DNA from: Himantopus leucocephalus | Lineage: Eukaryota > Chordata > Aves > Charadriiformes > Recurvirostridae | Length of the DNA stretch: 64,000 nucleotides | Assembly: GCA_003993805.1 (NCBI GenBank) | Contig: RSEF01000001.1 | Span: forward strand, 148,352,857 to 148,416,856 | Direction of reading: 5' to 3' | In this document: positions 1-11,930 of the stretch, one piece after another | Layout of the letters: every line of letters begins with the position of its first letter | Numbering within the stretch: the stretch's first letter is position 1 | Program-made: the position numbers and the translations under genes | Notes under the pieces: model-generated | Databases searched by the model: none | Told to the model about the DNA's origin: nothing | What the model saw: the letters and a program-made list of their open reading frames with translations, nothing else

Positions 1-1326
1 TATTCTATCATATATATAATATATGATATCCTATAAAAGGAACATCCTTTTAATTGAAAAGAACAAAAAAAATCCCCAACCCCTATGAAACAACTCTTTT
101 TCTTTCAAGCTTCCTGTCTAGACTTGTAGTCAGAAAAAATCTCCAGGAACCGGCTTTTCCGTCACTGTCTCTAGCTGGGGCTGGGTGATACGCAGTCCGC
201 TCAGTCCATTCAGCAGCATCTCCTATCTCTACGTTGAAGAGTCCCAGGGAAACATCACCGTTTTTAATCAAATGTCCGCAGGATTCCTGGGGAAAAGAGA
301 TGGTTTGCTATCTCTGGAGATGTCCCTATAGTGTTTACATGGCTGAAGAAGAAAAGTGGGAGACGGCAGTTGGTCCTAACGAAGACGTTGCAATGGTATG
401 TGGGCGTCTGATAGCCCCTATGGGAAGATCCCCAAAGGGCCTCTCCTTTTGTTGTTTGGTTGTTGCGTTTGGTTTTGGTTTTGTTTTTTTTTCTTTTTAA
501 TCTTATTTATGTGAGTTATTTGGTTTTTTGCTTAAAATATCAAGGGTAAAATCCTGGCACCCTGCTGCAATTGGTGGGAAGTTTGCCAACACATCTCATG
601 GAATTCTGTAAATGTAAAAAGGCTTTATTCCAAAATGTTACGTTTTACAGTGTTACGTTTGTTTTTAAATGAAACCCTGCCACCGGCGGAGCTTTGCTCA
701 GCGGCTAGGGCTTTGGCAATGACCCCTGACCACCGGGGCTGCCCGAGGGGCTGTGCCAGCCGGCTCGGTTCCTGCGCTCCTCAGCGCCGGCTTTCCAGGA
801 AGGCTGGGCTGGGCTGGCTTCTGCACTAGCCACTAGCCACATCTGGCGTACGAGAAGGTGCATCTGGCAAGAGTTGTGCTGCGGTGCGAGGTAACGAGGG
901 CTGGATGGGCTCTGCAGCTTGGTGAGAAGTCTGTGAGCAAGTAGGACCGCTGGCTTACCAATGTAAGTAAGAGCTGGGAAAGCCAAACAGGTTGGTGTAG
1001 CTCCTGCCGGCACTTCCAGGTTGTTTGGCTCTCCTGTATCCAGTAATCGCTGCTTAAACATTGAGAGTCAGAGTAGTGTACCAGCTAAACCCATAAATAA
1101 CACAGGTCCTTGCCTTGAGAAGAAGTCATCCATTCATTTTACATTTGAATTTCCTTCGTGCGTGTACTTGAGGAAACAGCAGAAGGTACTGCTGTCGTTC
1201 CCTGCATTGTGGAGACCCCTCCAGGGACCACATCTACCCCCATGGGTCGTTACTGGTTTGAGCTCTGCTTCATGTCTTTAGCCCCAGACCTGGTTAGGAA
1301 ACGTCGTCCTGTTCCCTTCGCAGCTG
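1..1326. other. Intronic, no gene seen
   Basis: The first 40 bases are a TA-rich near-palindrome. A GC-rich patch with several CpGs lies at about 675-830 and includes small tandem units (GCTGG repeated, CACTAGC repeated). Short open frames on both strands show no recognised domain. Confidence 0.5.
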
Positions 1327-1330
1327 CTGA

Positions 1331-1487
1331 GGGATGCTGAGGTGCTGGCTGACCTCGGGGCGGTGCGGATGCTCCCCCAGTTCTCCCCTGGGCAGCCTGA
1401 AGGGTNGCAGAGGGATGCTGAGGTGCTGGCTGCCCTCGGGGCGGTGCGGATGCTCCCCCAGCTCTCCCCTGGGCAGCCTGAAGGGTG
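1331..1487. repeat. Direct repeat of about 75 bp either side of a single N (1406)
   Basis: The block at about 1331-1405 recurs at about 1411-1487 with two substitutions, and the single N sits exactly at the join. The pattern fits unmerged overlapping contig ends. A genuine minisatellite is the alternative. Confidence 0.8.
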
Positions 1488-1791
1488 CCTGAAGGGCACC
1501 GCTGTCTCAAGGAGAGTACGTTTGGATTTGCAGGCAATGCTAATGCTTAGGGAAGCAGAGCTTTTCAGTTCTCATTTTTGCAACACGCAGCTGATGGAGT
1601 GGATTTTGGTNTGCCCTCGGGGCGGTGCGGATGCTCCCCCAGCTCTCCCCTGGGCAGCCTGAAGGGTGCCTGAAGGGCACCGCTGTCTCAAGGAGAGTAC
1701 GTTTGGATTTGCAGGCAATGCTAACGCTTAGGGAAGCAGAGCTTTTCAGTTCTCATTTTTGCAACACACAGCTGATGGAGTGGATTTTGGT
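1431..1791. repeat. 180-bp direct duplication across a single N (1611)
   Basis: Positions 1431-1610 and 1612-1791 are the same 180 bases with two single-base differences (T/C in AATGCTAAYGC and G/A in CAACACRCAG). The single N between them and the precise end-to-end arrangement suggest two alleles of one locus placed in series by the assembler. Confidence 0.85.
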
Positions 1792-4700
1792 GAGCTGTTT
1801 TGACATCATAGTGGAGCAAGGAAGCCAGTAGCTGATTTTCTTTATCCCGTGCCAAGGTGCTGGGAAGAAAATATCTGAAGTTTGTCGTAGTGGGAATAGG
1901 ACAGGCTTTTATCTGTTTCAGATGTGCAACTGAGACACCACGTCAGGCAGCAAAGTGCAGTGGGGTTTAATCCAGATATAAGTACATTGGGACTGGAAAT
2001 GCCCCAGCAAATGGGGCTCCTGCTACACGGCCCAGCTGGTTTCTTCCATCCCAAATCTGATTTTAGGGTATTATCGGTCTGTGTTGTAATAGTTCGGTAT
2101 TTCTTTAATTCTTTGCAGAGAGGACGTGAAGGAACACCGTGTGTATAATACTCAACTGCACAGTGGCAGGGGGTGCAGCGCTTTTGAAGGCCATACCCCA
2201 GCAGCATCCCTAGGGAGAAGCTGTAACCCATCAGACAATGACCGGAGTTAATCTGTAAACAGAAATCTGAGATAGAGCAGGCAGGCAAAACAGGTAGGAA
2301 GTAACTAGGTGTTCCAGAGCTCCTTGGGTTAACCACAAAACAGAAGAGAGGAGAAAAAAGGGAGCTTTAAAGAAAAAGAGGGTAATTGGAGTGCTGTGAG
2401 GCAATGCAAAAGCCCAATGGGTAGAAGGTGAGTTTGTATCCAAATGTGCCTATGCAGTGATTTTTCTTTCATATGTTTTGCTCCAGAGCTTTTATTTGTG
2501 CGCCATGTTTTTGTCCCTAATAACCTATCCGGCTTTTGGAAAAGGGATGAAGGAGGATTTGGTCAGCAGCAGCTGATAGTTGTTATTAAACTATTGTTGA
2601 GCTTACATGGGCTGGGGTACACTGGAAATCAGAGGTTGTTGTGAAGGTGAGAATTATAGCTGTGTCTTGGTATGGTGCATTAATGCTGAGCCGGATGACT
2701 ATGAAGTTCACAGATTTGGTGTTTATGGTAGTAGGAGTATGAAAATACTTCATGCCTGAATTTCCTATCAAGGCCAACTGGAGAAGATAATTCTTCCAGA
2801 TGTCTTGTAAATGAAAATTTGTTCCTTTTCATAATTATGCTGTTATAATGTGATCACAGAAAATCAAGGCAAAGCTACAGTTCCTGGTATAAAGGGATTT
2901 AAAGCAGACTTCTAACTGAGAGAAACCGATTGCGTACTCTCTGTAGCCTTTGCGTGTGGCTCCCATCATTGCAGTTTCTTGCATAAGTCTTGCACACACT
3001 TGTTTCATTTTTTTTTTCTGCAGTGTTTATTTCCCCGAAAATTCCTTTTGGCTCTTTTCACATCAGGCTTTGCTTCTGACTGAAGGCTGTCACAGACTGA
3101 CTCCTTATAGCCCAAGTCCTGTTGTGGTAGTGTTTGCTGAGGAAAAACTTTTCTGGGAACCTGGAGAGCTCTCGACTCCAGCAGGCTGCGGGGTACAGGG
3201 AAAGCAAAGTGTGTAATCCATCCTAATATGGTAGTAGTGTATTGGGAACATCTGTTTTGGGCCCAGCATCCCACTTCACATGAATTTTCCTTTCTTTACA
3301 CTTCTGAGAAGGAAAGCAGTGGTGTTGTCCCCTGGCATTCCTGGGAGCTGGCCAAATGAGGAGGCAGGGCTACAGGCAGGATGGAGGCAGGGGGAGATGT
3401 CTGCCTCAGGTAAGGCCAGGAAACACATGCAGTTCCATTTTTTAAAATACGTATCTCAGAGAGAAGGGTAATAGGAAGGAAGCTAAAAGGAGTTTATAGG
3501 AAAAGGGCTAAATTGTAAACTCTTCCCCTTTTGAAAGCTGAAGGATATTGAGGTTGTGACCTGACACATGATCCCAGAGAGGACTCAACTCAAGATGTTG
3601 TTTTTTCCTTCTTGTGAGGTCTTGAATGCTTATTATGAAGAGGAAATGTAGATTTCTTTACTAAGAAATCACATGGTGATTCTGGGGCTTCCCAAGAAGT
3701 TGGTTTAGTTGGTCTAAAATATTATTGGATCCTAGCTGGAAGTGCGGGAAGTACTGTGCAGAAGGCGTAAGAGCTCTCGTAGCTGCTGAAATCCTGTACA
3801 TGGTGTTCCAGACTGAAGTGGGATGAACTTTGGTAATTATTTCAAGCGTCCTCTTCACTTCCTGAGTGAGAAGGGGTCTTGGAGCAGTGCCCTGATTTTG
3901 CTTGGGGTGGGAAGCCTTGTCTGCCTACATGGTGGACACCATGGTCTCCTTCCACCAGCGGTCCCTGCCCGGGTAGCGGGAGCATATTCCCTGGGCATTA
4001 ATGGTGCAGGTGGAAATATTGGCAGAGTGACCGTAGCTGTACCATGCTGGTGTGGTTTTGTATGGGGAATGTGAGGGGCAATGGGTTTCGCACCAGCAGA
4101 TGGCTGGATGAGGGATGTTGGGCTGGTGCCGGGTTGCTGCGCTGGACCGCGGTGCCTGGGTGCCCTGGGGAAACCAATGGCCGGTGCTGCCAGGATATAT
4201 GTGCTGCCGGGGGACGTGTGATACTGTCGGTGCATCCCAGCAGGGCTGGACCCAGTAACCACCATGGCAGCTCCCAGAGGGACAGGCTGCATGGTCATGG
4301 ATGAGTATCATGGAGCTATTGACGTATGGTCTCCGCTGCCTGTCTATGGTGCTTCCTCCTTCCCGTCCCTTGTATGTAAAAATCAGCCACAGCTGCTAAA
4401 CAGTGCCCTGGTAGGCTTCATCTCCGACTTTCTGCTTTTCAGATGCGTAATTACATCTTTCAAATGGTGGCAGTATGTTCTGCTGTTTCCTCCCTTGTGC
4501 AGCCCAGCTGCTCTGCCTTTGCCCTCGTTTAAGGTGTGGGTTTCAGGCCAGGCAGCAGAGTTTGTAATTTCCCTTCTCCTGTGGCTGTTCTTTCATTTCA
4601 GGCATTTTATCTTATAGGACATTGAGGTCAGCCTCACTATTATTAGAACATTTTCCAAGCTCTTCAAAATTAGACAAATAAAGGATATATAATGAGTCAA

Positions 4701-6701
4701 TCAGGCCATCACAAAAAGCTTGCTAAATGGGCAGTAGCACAGTACAATCAAACAGGAACACTACAGGAACTCAGGAAAATGCTACCTCTCTGCATAGATA
4801 TATTTCCAGATGATGTTTCAAGAGGGTTTTTTTCCTTAGGATTTTTTTAATTGTGTCAGGACCAGGAGGATCCTGAGCTGAAATCTGCTCAAACCCCATA
4901 AAAATACTTGTCCATACACGTAATGAATTGGTCTCTGCTTTCAGCCTTCCATTTTGTTTATATTTTGTAATTATTTGTGGTCCAGCTGTTAGTGCTCTGT
5001 ATAAATAAGAAACTAGTGAAATATAATGGCGTTTCTCATCAGATCCCCTCCAGAATGTGTTTGGTTATTCTTGCATGTGCCATCTGTTTTTAACAAGAAG
5101 GGCTTGGATTAATCAACCGTAACAACTGGTTTAGCAATATTATATTTTCTAAATAGATCGGTATGATAAGTATGATTATATTTGGCATGAAAATCTGGTA
5201 GATCTTATTCCTGTATATGTCGTTTGTTTTTTTTTTTAAAGGGGAGCAATATTTTGTCCTCTGAAGAATGTCACTATCGCTGGAGAAACATACTAAGGAG
5301 GTGAATCGTGTTTCATCAGGCGTCCTAAAAATCTCAGACTCCCTGTCAAGGCGACTCCGTGCCATTCATGAAAGAGTTTCTAGAGCAGTCCTGTATCATA
5401 TAATTAATATACAAATTATCACACAATTGTTTCCCTATCTTTAGAGTTTCTAATTGGATGTTGCTCTTTTCCAGTATTTCATGTTTTATTATTGCTCCCC
5501 CTTAGCTTTCAAAGATGATGTTAATTTATTTTCACTCTTCCTACACTCAGTTTGAAGCAGATGAGACCCAAATGCGAGCTAATAATTCTAGATATAGGCC
5601 GTGGAAGAGATCTGAACGCTTGTTTCCCTTTTCTCATTCTCCTGTGAACCCACATTGAGTATTTTTGCATGATTCACTATATTAAATAAAGGAACCAATT
5701 CACTAAGAAGTAGTTCATTTTGTGTTACAGAATTTGGTTGAACATGAAATAAAGATGAGGTACACTTTCAGTGGGTAATTCCTGCTGGAAAAACAAGGAG
5801 ATGCATTATTGAAAAGTCAAATCATTTGGCACCTTAGCAATGAAATATTTCCTTATTCATCTCACAACACAAAAACCACTTGACACTGAATGCAAATATG
5901 CTTTCATTTTAATAAAGAGTGAAAAGTAGCCCTTAACATCCTACGTGAAGGAATGGAGAAGTATAAGTTGATGAACTGTCTGTTTTAATTTATAGTGATA
6001 GTGATGCTGGGCAGTCCTGTCAGGAAGAAACAGTTTCTGCACAAGAAAATTGTATTTTCTGCAGTTTTTCAGTTTTCACATTGATTCAGAAAAATCAGTT
6101 TATGGCATGATATAACAATATTCTTTGCCCCTCGATGCCATAGGGTATCAGAATCATATTGCTCTTATCACTTTATGTATCTAATAAATAATATATATGT
6201 AAGCAGAAACTGTTTAATGTGCTGAAACCTTCTGCCCTTTTATTGTACAGCGTAAGACAGTGTCTGTTTCTTCGGTAAGCTAGGACACAGGACACAGCCC
6301 CTCAGGGGCTTGCTTGCCTTTACATGCGGACACATCTTGCGGGCACACCTGCAATGCACAATGCTAATGGAATATGCAATTTTTTGATACATCCGCTATG
6401 CATTCTGGATAATTACGTCGCTGTTCCTGCCTGTGATTTCTGAGGACTGAAGAGTCTTGTGAGATTGTTCTGATTTGATAAACTTGATAAACACAGTTGA
6501 AAGTTTAAGTATAATGTTACATCGGATATTGAGATAATTATGGAAACAAATGTGCTTAAAGTCAGATAAATACATCTATGTTAAAAAGATATTTCAATGT
6601 GACAATATTTTGTAGTTTAGTAGTATTTTACTCTTATGGCTTCTAATCATCTCATTTTGGATGGGAATTGCAGCACAAATACATAAAGTCAGCTGTGAAT
6701 G
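1792..6701. other. Intronic unique sequence, no gene seen
   Basis: Mixed composition to about 4600, then clearly AT-rich. The frames around 3855-4311 are proline-rich on the minus strand but match nothing I know. No transposon signature was recognised. Confidence 0.5.
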
Positions 6702-6801
6702 NNNNNNNNNNNNNNNNNNNNNNNNNNNNNNNNNNNNNNNNNNNNNNNNNNNNNNNNNNNNNNNNNNNNNNNNNNNNNNNNNNNNNNNNNNNNNNNNNNN
6801 N
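6702..6801. other. Assembly gap of exactly 100 N
   Basis: One hundred consecutive Ns form a placeholder gap of probably unknown true length. The flanks are AT-rich unique sequence with no sign of a gene. Confidence 0.99.
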
Positions 6802-7101
6802 AAGATAGTAATTATAATTGAAATGCATAGAACAGACCTACACATTTTGATTTGTGGTATGATCAGTCCAAACTACAAACCCAAAGACCTAAAAACCTTC
6901 TAGTAAACACCCCACCTTGCCGTAACTTCACTAGGGGCATACGCGTATTACTCATAATACGCAGTCAGAACAGCATGTGGTGAAACAGAAGAAACATATG
7001 GTTTGCGGTTCTTGCCTATGCCCTATTTGACGGTTGTGGATTTAATAAAAGCTAGCCGGCTTAGGTTAAATTACTGGTGCAAAACCAATCAAGACATACT
7101 T

Positions 7102-7119
7102 GGGCATGTGCACATGCCC
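7102..7119. other. 18-bp perfect palindrome GGGCATGTGCACATGCCC
   Basis: The sequence is identical to its own reverse complement over 18 bases and is followed at once by a second, imperfect one (TGCCC-GCAT-GGGCA). Each half, GGGCATGTGC, differs from a p53-family half-site (RRRCWWGYYY) at one position, but the halves overlap by two bases and so do not form a standard site. Function is unknown. Confidence 0.6.
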
Positions 7120-7144
7120 GCATGGGCAGGGATCCCGATGCACA

Positions 7145-7159
7145 CGTGTGTGTGTGTGT
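7145..7159. repeat. Short (GT)n microsatellite
   Basis: About seven GT units follow GATGCACAC. It sits 25 bases right of an 18-bp perfect palindrome. Confidence 0.85.
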
Positions 7160-10100
7160 AGGAGATGTCTGCACGTGGTACGTATGTACGCTCTCTTCTC
7201 TCACTGACGCTAAGGGAAAGATCCAAGGTAAAAGATGGCAGTCACTGAACCATAGGGAGAAATAAGGCTGGGCAAAGGCAAAGATAATGAAATAAAAAGA
7301 AGGGAAATTGGAATAGAGAATAAAGGGAGGAAATGAAAAACTGACGGTACGCATAGCAGAAGGATAAATCTGTGGCTAACGTACAGGACAAAGAGTCCTT
7401 GCCAAGCACCATGTGTAACCGCAGTCACATCTTTCCGTATTATTTCAGTTAACATATCTGCCAAGTGAGGGAAATACTGAGCTAGTGCAGGTAGGAAAGA
7501 TCACATGAAGTCCTGGGAGTAATGCTGCTGACTTGCTATTAGTGCTAAATAAACTAATGGTGTCCCAACCTTTTTGGTTCAAAAGCCAAATAAAGCGTGT
7601 TATTTTGAGGACATCAGAGCTATAATGAACACCTGCTGATGGGACTTCTGCCCTATTTCACTCTGCACCCCAAAATCACCTGGCAGCGTCTAGCTCTCCC
7701 CTACTTCTTCTTCCCAGTCCCTGGGAGTGCAGCCATGGGGAGTCAGAGATCACTGCTGCTGGCTATCTCAGGATGGACCCTGGGTGACAGGGGCCGGTGG
7801 GGACAAGTGAAAGCAGTCCCCAGCCCGTCCATCCTCAATGGGAGCCAGGGCCAGCAGCTGTCCCTAGCTGCTCACCTTCAGCTTCTTTCCTTCTCCAGCC
7901 ATGAATGACTCAGGGTGGCGAAGATGCAAAGCCATCACCTGCAGAAGGCCTTCCTGGGCAAGAATAGCTCTGCTTGGCTTTTTTGACCATTTCCATAAAG
8001 AAACAAGAATCTGAGGAGGCCAAAACCTGTTCTCCCTCCCTTCCACCTGCTGCAGCAGGGGAGCAGCCAAGCCCGGCAGGGGCAGGGGCTGCAAGGCCAG
8101 CAGTGGCCACAGTGCAAGCACCAACGGGCTGCTTTGTGCTCCCCTGTAAAGGACTCTCCTGATGCAGTTTGGGGACCACATTTTCAGACACAATGAAATG
8201 CAGTTTTTCCTCCTAAAGAAAGTTGTCCCAAGGGGCCAAAAGTGATGACCACCCAGCCCTAAGTAAAGGAAGCCCCAGCCAACCTAAAACCACTTGCTTA
8301 CTTCCAGTGCATCCCCAAAAATAGCTGTTGCTCCAGAAACTACTTTGGGCTTCTTCAAAGCAGCTGGTGGATCTGAAAGCTGTCTTTTACATTTCCACAG
8401 TATCTCTGCTGACCTAGCCAGCAAACCCGTCTCCTAATTTGGTAGCAATCCTCTGGCTTCTCCTGCTGCGGGGTGCGTGTTTGCTTCCAGCCTGAGGAAA
8501 CTGCTGTCAGGCAAGGATCTGTCTCAGCACAGCAAGGGGCAGCGGAGGAGTATTTCTAAGACAATGAAACCTCCACCCCAGATGTCTCAGACCCCCACAA
8601 GGTGAAAGAGTAAGCAAGCATGAAAAGAGAATGAGTGGTTCGGTACATCCCAGACCACAAACAAGGCCCTTAAAAAAAAAATGCAGCAGTGATAGTTTGT
8701 TTTGCCTCATAGTGTGACAAAACACAATTCTTTATAACATTTTGGTGGCAGGAACGTCCTCCTCTGTCTCCTGAATCCACCCCTTGGTTCAGGGAAGCCC
8801 TGGATTCAGCTGTAGCTCCTTGTCTCTCAGGCACAAGCGCTAGCCAGCGGGCTACGGGGCTAACATCTCAGCTGGCCTAGTAAAAGGCTGTAATGGGAAA
8901 CACCCAAAATTTGCAGCCAGGTTGGACAGCACTAAATCAGGTAGACCAGGAACCTGAACCTGGCTCCCTCACACCCAGGTGAAGGGGAGGGAGAGCTTCA
9001 TTACTAGTAATTCAGGGGCATTTTTTTGCTTTCATATCCGCATTTGCTAGCAGGAATCCTACCTTAGACCCAAGAAAGATCCTTGCTGAATGTTCACTTT
9101 CAAAAATACACATTGCAAAAAGTTTCTTCTTGGATAAATTAGAATTTTCTGATACAAAATATATTTTTTAAAAATTGAAAACACCTCTGCAAAAGCTTCT
9201 CCTTTTTTACTCACTGTCCCGCATTCACCCTGCAAGTGTGCAACAACGTCAGGGTGAGGGTAAGTTTTAGTGTGCTTCTCATACAAGAAGCGCATCCAAA
9301 CACAAAGGCAGAAGGGAATTCTCGGTATATTTCAGTTGCAAGGATCCTCTACACAAGTACTGAGAAGTAACTGCAAAGAGTCCTGTTTCCCCCTTGGGAT
9401 GGAAACATATAAATTCCAAATAATTCAAGGTGAGCCAAAGTGAAAAGGCATTCAGGCAGGATAAAAAATTCCAGCTGCATGGTGACCACAACAGAAATCA
9501 AGACAACTGTTCAAAGAGCTGTGCCAGGCATCCAGATGCTGCTGCTGGCATCAGAAGATCTTCCACAGTCTGATAGCAGCTGGTTCCAGGAACTGCAGCC
9601 AAAGTAAAGGAGAGAAGTGAAGAGAATGAAGAAAGGGGAGAGAGAGAGAAGTGACAGCTCACCACCCAACTGGCATCCTTCCTTCTACACAGGCATATGC
9701 ATGTCAGTTACTAATCATTGATGTTCATCTGGAAATTGAACACTTTTATATAAAAAAACGAAGTTTGATGCACTATTGTACAAGGACCTATGACCTTGAG
9801 ATAAACAGGACCAGGACCTGCAAAAACCTCACTGCTTATGTAGGCAGGACCATTGCAGGCTATTCATTAGGATGAGAAAGAAAGACTGACTGACTAAGAA
9901 GGATGGAGCCCAAGTCCTCTCTTAAGTCTTTCTTTATTTCTGCATAGTGTCCTGTACCAAACCATCCACTTTGATTACTGGAGCAGTCAGGGCTACCCAA
10001 ATATTCTGTGTTTCTGTACCGATCCCCCTTCACTTCAAACTGCTGCCCACCTGCTGCTGCTGCTGCCGCTGCCAACACCTTCCTTCAGCCTCATGGCACG

Positions 10101-10319
10101 TGGTTTGGGCCCTGCACCAAAAAGCTGCCTCAAACTGAATGGCTGTTATGCATCAAGAAATTTAAATGCTCCCATTATTAACTGTCCCCAACGATTGCTC
10201 TCCAGGCACTTCAGATGAGTTTGTGGTGCAGTAAACATAAGGTGTGTATGTTCTCTCCACTCCAGGCTAGTTGAGACTGATATACACAGGTCACCAAAAG
10301 CTAAGGACATAAGTTTCCC

Positions 10320-10867
10320 CCTCTACTCCACTCTGGTGAGACCCCACCTGGAGTACTGCATCCAGCTCTGGGGTCCCCAGCAGAGGAAAGACATGGACCT
10401 GTTGGAGCGGCTCCAGAGGAGAGCCACAAAAATGATCAAAGGGATGGAGCACATCTCCTGTGAGGACAGGAGTTGGGGTTGTTCAGCCTGGAAAAGAGAA
10501 GGCTCCAGGAAGACCTTATTGTGGCCTTTCAAAACTTAAAGGGGGCTTATAAGAAAGACAGAGAGAGACTTTTTACCAGGTCCTGTAGTGACAGGACAAG
10601 GGGTGACAATTTCAAACTGAAAGAAGGTAGATTTAGGTTGGATATAAGGAATAAATTTTTTTACGATGAAAATGCTGAGACACTGGCACAGGTTGCCCAG
10701 AGAAGTTGTGGATGCTCCATCATTAGAAGTGTTCAAGGTCAGGCTGGATGGGGCTATAAGCAATCTGATCTAGTAATGTCTCTGCCCAGAGCAGGGAGGG
10801 CAGACAAGATGATCTTTGAAGGTCCCTTCCAACCCAAACCATTTTGTGAGTCCGTGATTCTAAGCAA
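10320..10867 (+). mobile_element. CR1 LINE fragment, 3' end
   Basis: This is the 3' part of a chicken-repeat-1 non-LTR retrotransposon. The plus-strand translation contains the typical CR1 C-terminal pol region: a block like RPHLEYCIQLWGPQQRKD, then LLERLQRRATKMIKGMEH, then a segment like [26 protein letters not shown]. Further on come the usual [15 protein letters not shown] and [11 protein letters not shown] blocks. It ends with the CR1 tail pattern near GTGATTCTAAG, a decayed form of the ATTCTATG repeat. It is 5'-truncated, as nearly all CR1 copies are, and carries frameshifts. It lies antisense to ARHGAP6. Confidence 0.9.
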
Positions 10868-11438
10868 TATGTGAAGTCAGCAGAGAGAGGTAGGGATTTC
10901 CAGAGAGGATCCGAGTTAGGTGTCTGCTCTTGGACAGATTTCAAGTAGCCAGAGTTCAGTTGCTGTTGTGATGTGTGGTAGGAAAAACTGTTGTGGTATA
11001 CAAGCAGGTGGTGGCAATTAGCCATGACACTATATTCAAGTTATGCTGTACAGAATGAAGTAAGATGGAGCACCACCAGGAGGCAGAAAACACCCTCTGA
11101 GAAGAAAAAGTTATGGAGGGAAAATTTCAAGGATGGATAGCGTTGGAGCACATCTTGGCCAGGGAATCTCATTCCCAGGCCTTCACTAACAGCATCAGCA
11201 AAGACAGTTATTGTGAGAGAGGTAAGCTTGTTCTTAATATGGGATGTGGACTGTATTAGCAACAGGATGGATATTCCTCCTTCTTACATTCAGAAAGGGA
11301 TGCAACAAATACACTGTTCCTAGTACAGTCCTTAGTGCTCCAATGACCAAAAAAGAAAAAGAACACGGCCATTCTTATTTTTCAGTAACTCTGTTTCAGT
11401 ATCTCTATTAACGTCTACGTAAAAATTAAGATCCTGGT
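10868..11438. other. Spacer between the two tail-to-tail CR1 fragments
   Basis: About 570 bp of unique sequence separate the facing CR1 3' ends. It contains a CTCF-like match, CCACCAGGAGGCAG, at 11073-11086 with one mismatch. No gene was recognised. Confidence 0.5.
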
Positions 11439-11930
11439 ATCATAGAATCATAGAATCACAGATTTGTTTTGGTTGGAAGAGACCTTTAAGATCATCAAGT
11501 CCAACCGTTAACCTAACACTGCCAAGTTACCACTAAACCATGTCCCTAAGCACCACGTCTACCTGTCTTTTAAATACCTCCAGGGATGGCAATTCCACCA
11601 CTTCCCTGCGCAGCCTGTCCCAATGCTTAACAACCCTTTCTGTGAAGAAATTTTTCCTAATATCCATCCTAGAGCACCCCTGGCGCAACTTGAGGCTGTT
11701 TCCTTTTGTCCTGTCACTTGTTACTTGGGAGAAGAGACCGGTGTGGCCTCACCAGTGCTGAGTACAAAGGTACAATCACTTCCCTAGTCCTGCTGGTCAC
11801 ACTATTTCTAATACAAGCCAGGATGCTGTTGGCCTTCCTGGCTACCTGGGCACATTGCTGGCTCATATTCAGCCAGCTGTCTACCAATACCCCCAGGTCC
11901 TTTTCCTTCACACAGCCATAGCAGACCAAA
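11439..11930 (-). mobile_element. CR1 LINE fragment, 3' end, internally deleted
   Basis: The plus strand starts with two ATCATAGAATC-type units, the complement of a CR1 3' tail, followed by TTGGTTGGAAGAGACC and TCCAACCGTTAAC, standard CR1 3' sequence. Read on the minus strand the translation includes [33 protein letters not shown] and YSALVRPH, a CR1 pol region. After RPH it jumps straight to sequence matching the last few hundred bases of the element, so the LEYC...RRATK...EKRRL part is deleted. The 5' boundary near 11930 is approximate. Its 3' tail faces that of the fragment at 10320-10867. Confidence 0.88.

Larger units (their letters stand above)
6802..10319. other. Intronic unique sequence, no gene seen
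   Basis: This holds the palindrome and GT repeat near 7.1 kb and a moderately GC-rich stretch at 7640-8160 with overlapping short frames on both strands and no recognisable product. A stretch near 7570 vaguely resembles a hAT end. Confidence 0.5.

Noticed and set aside
3855..4311. Proline-rich minus-strand frames suggestive of an enamel-matrix-like protein
   Set aside because: A nested amelogenin would be expected on the plus strand, and these translations lack the histidine/glutamine-proline repeats and the signal peptide of that family.
7563..7640. GTGTCCCAACCTTTTTGG resembling a hAT terminus
   Set aside because: The match is short, the first bases of the terminus are wrong, and no partner end or target duplication was found.
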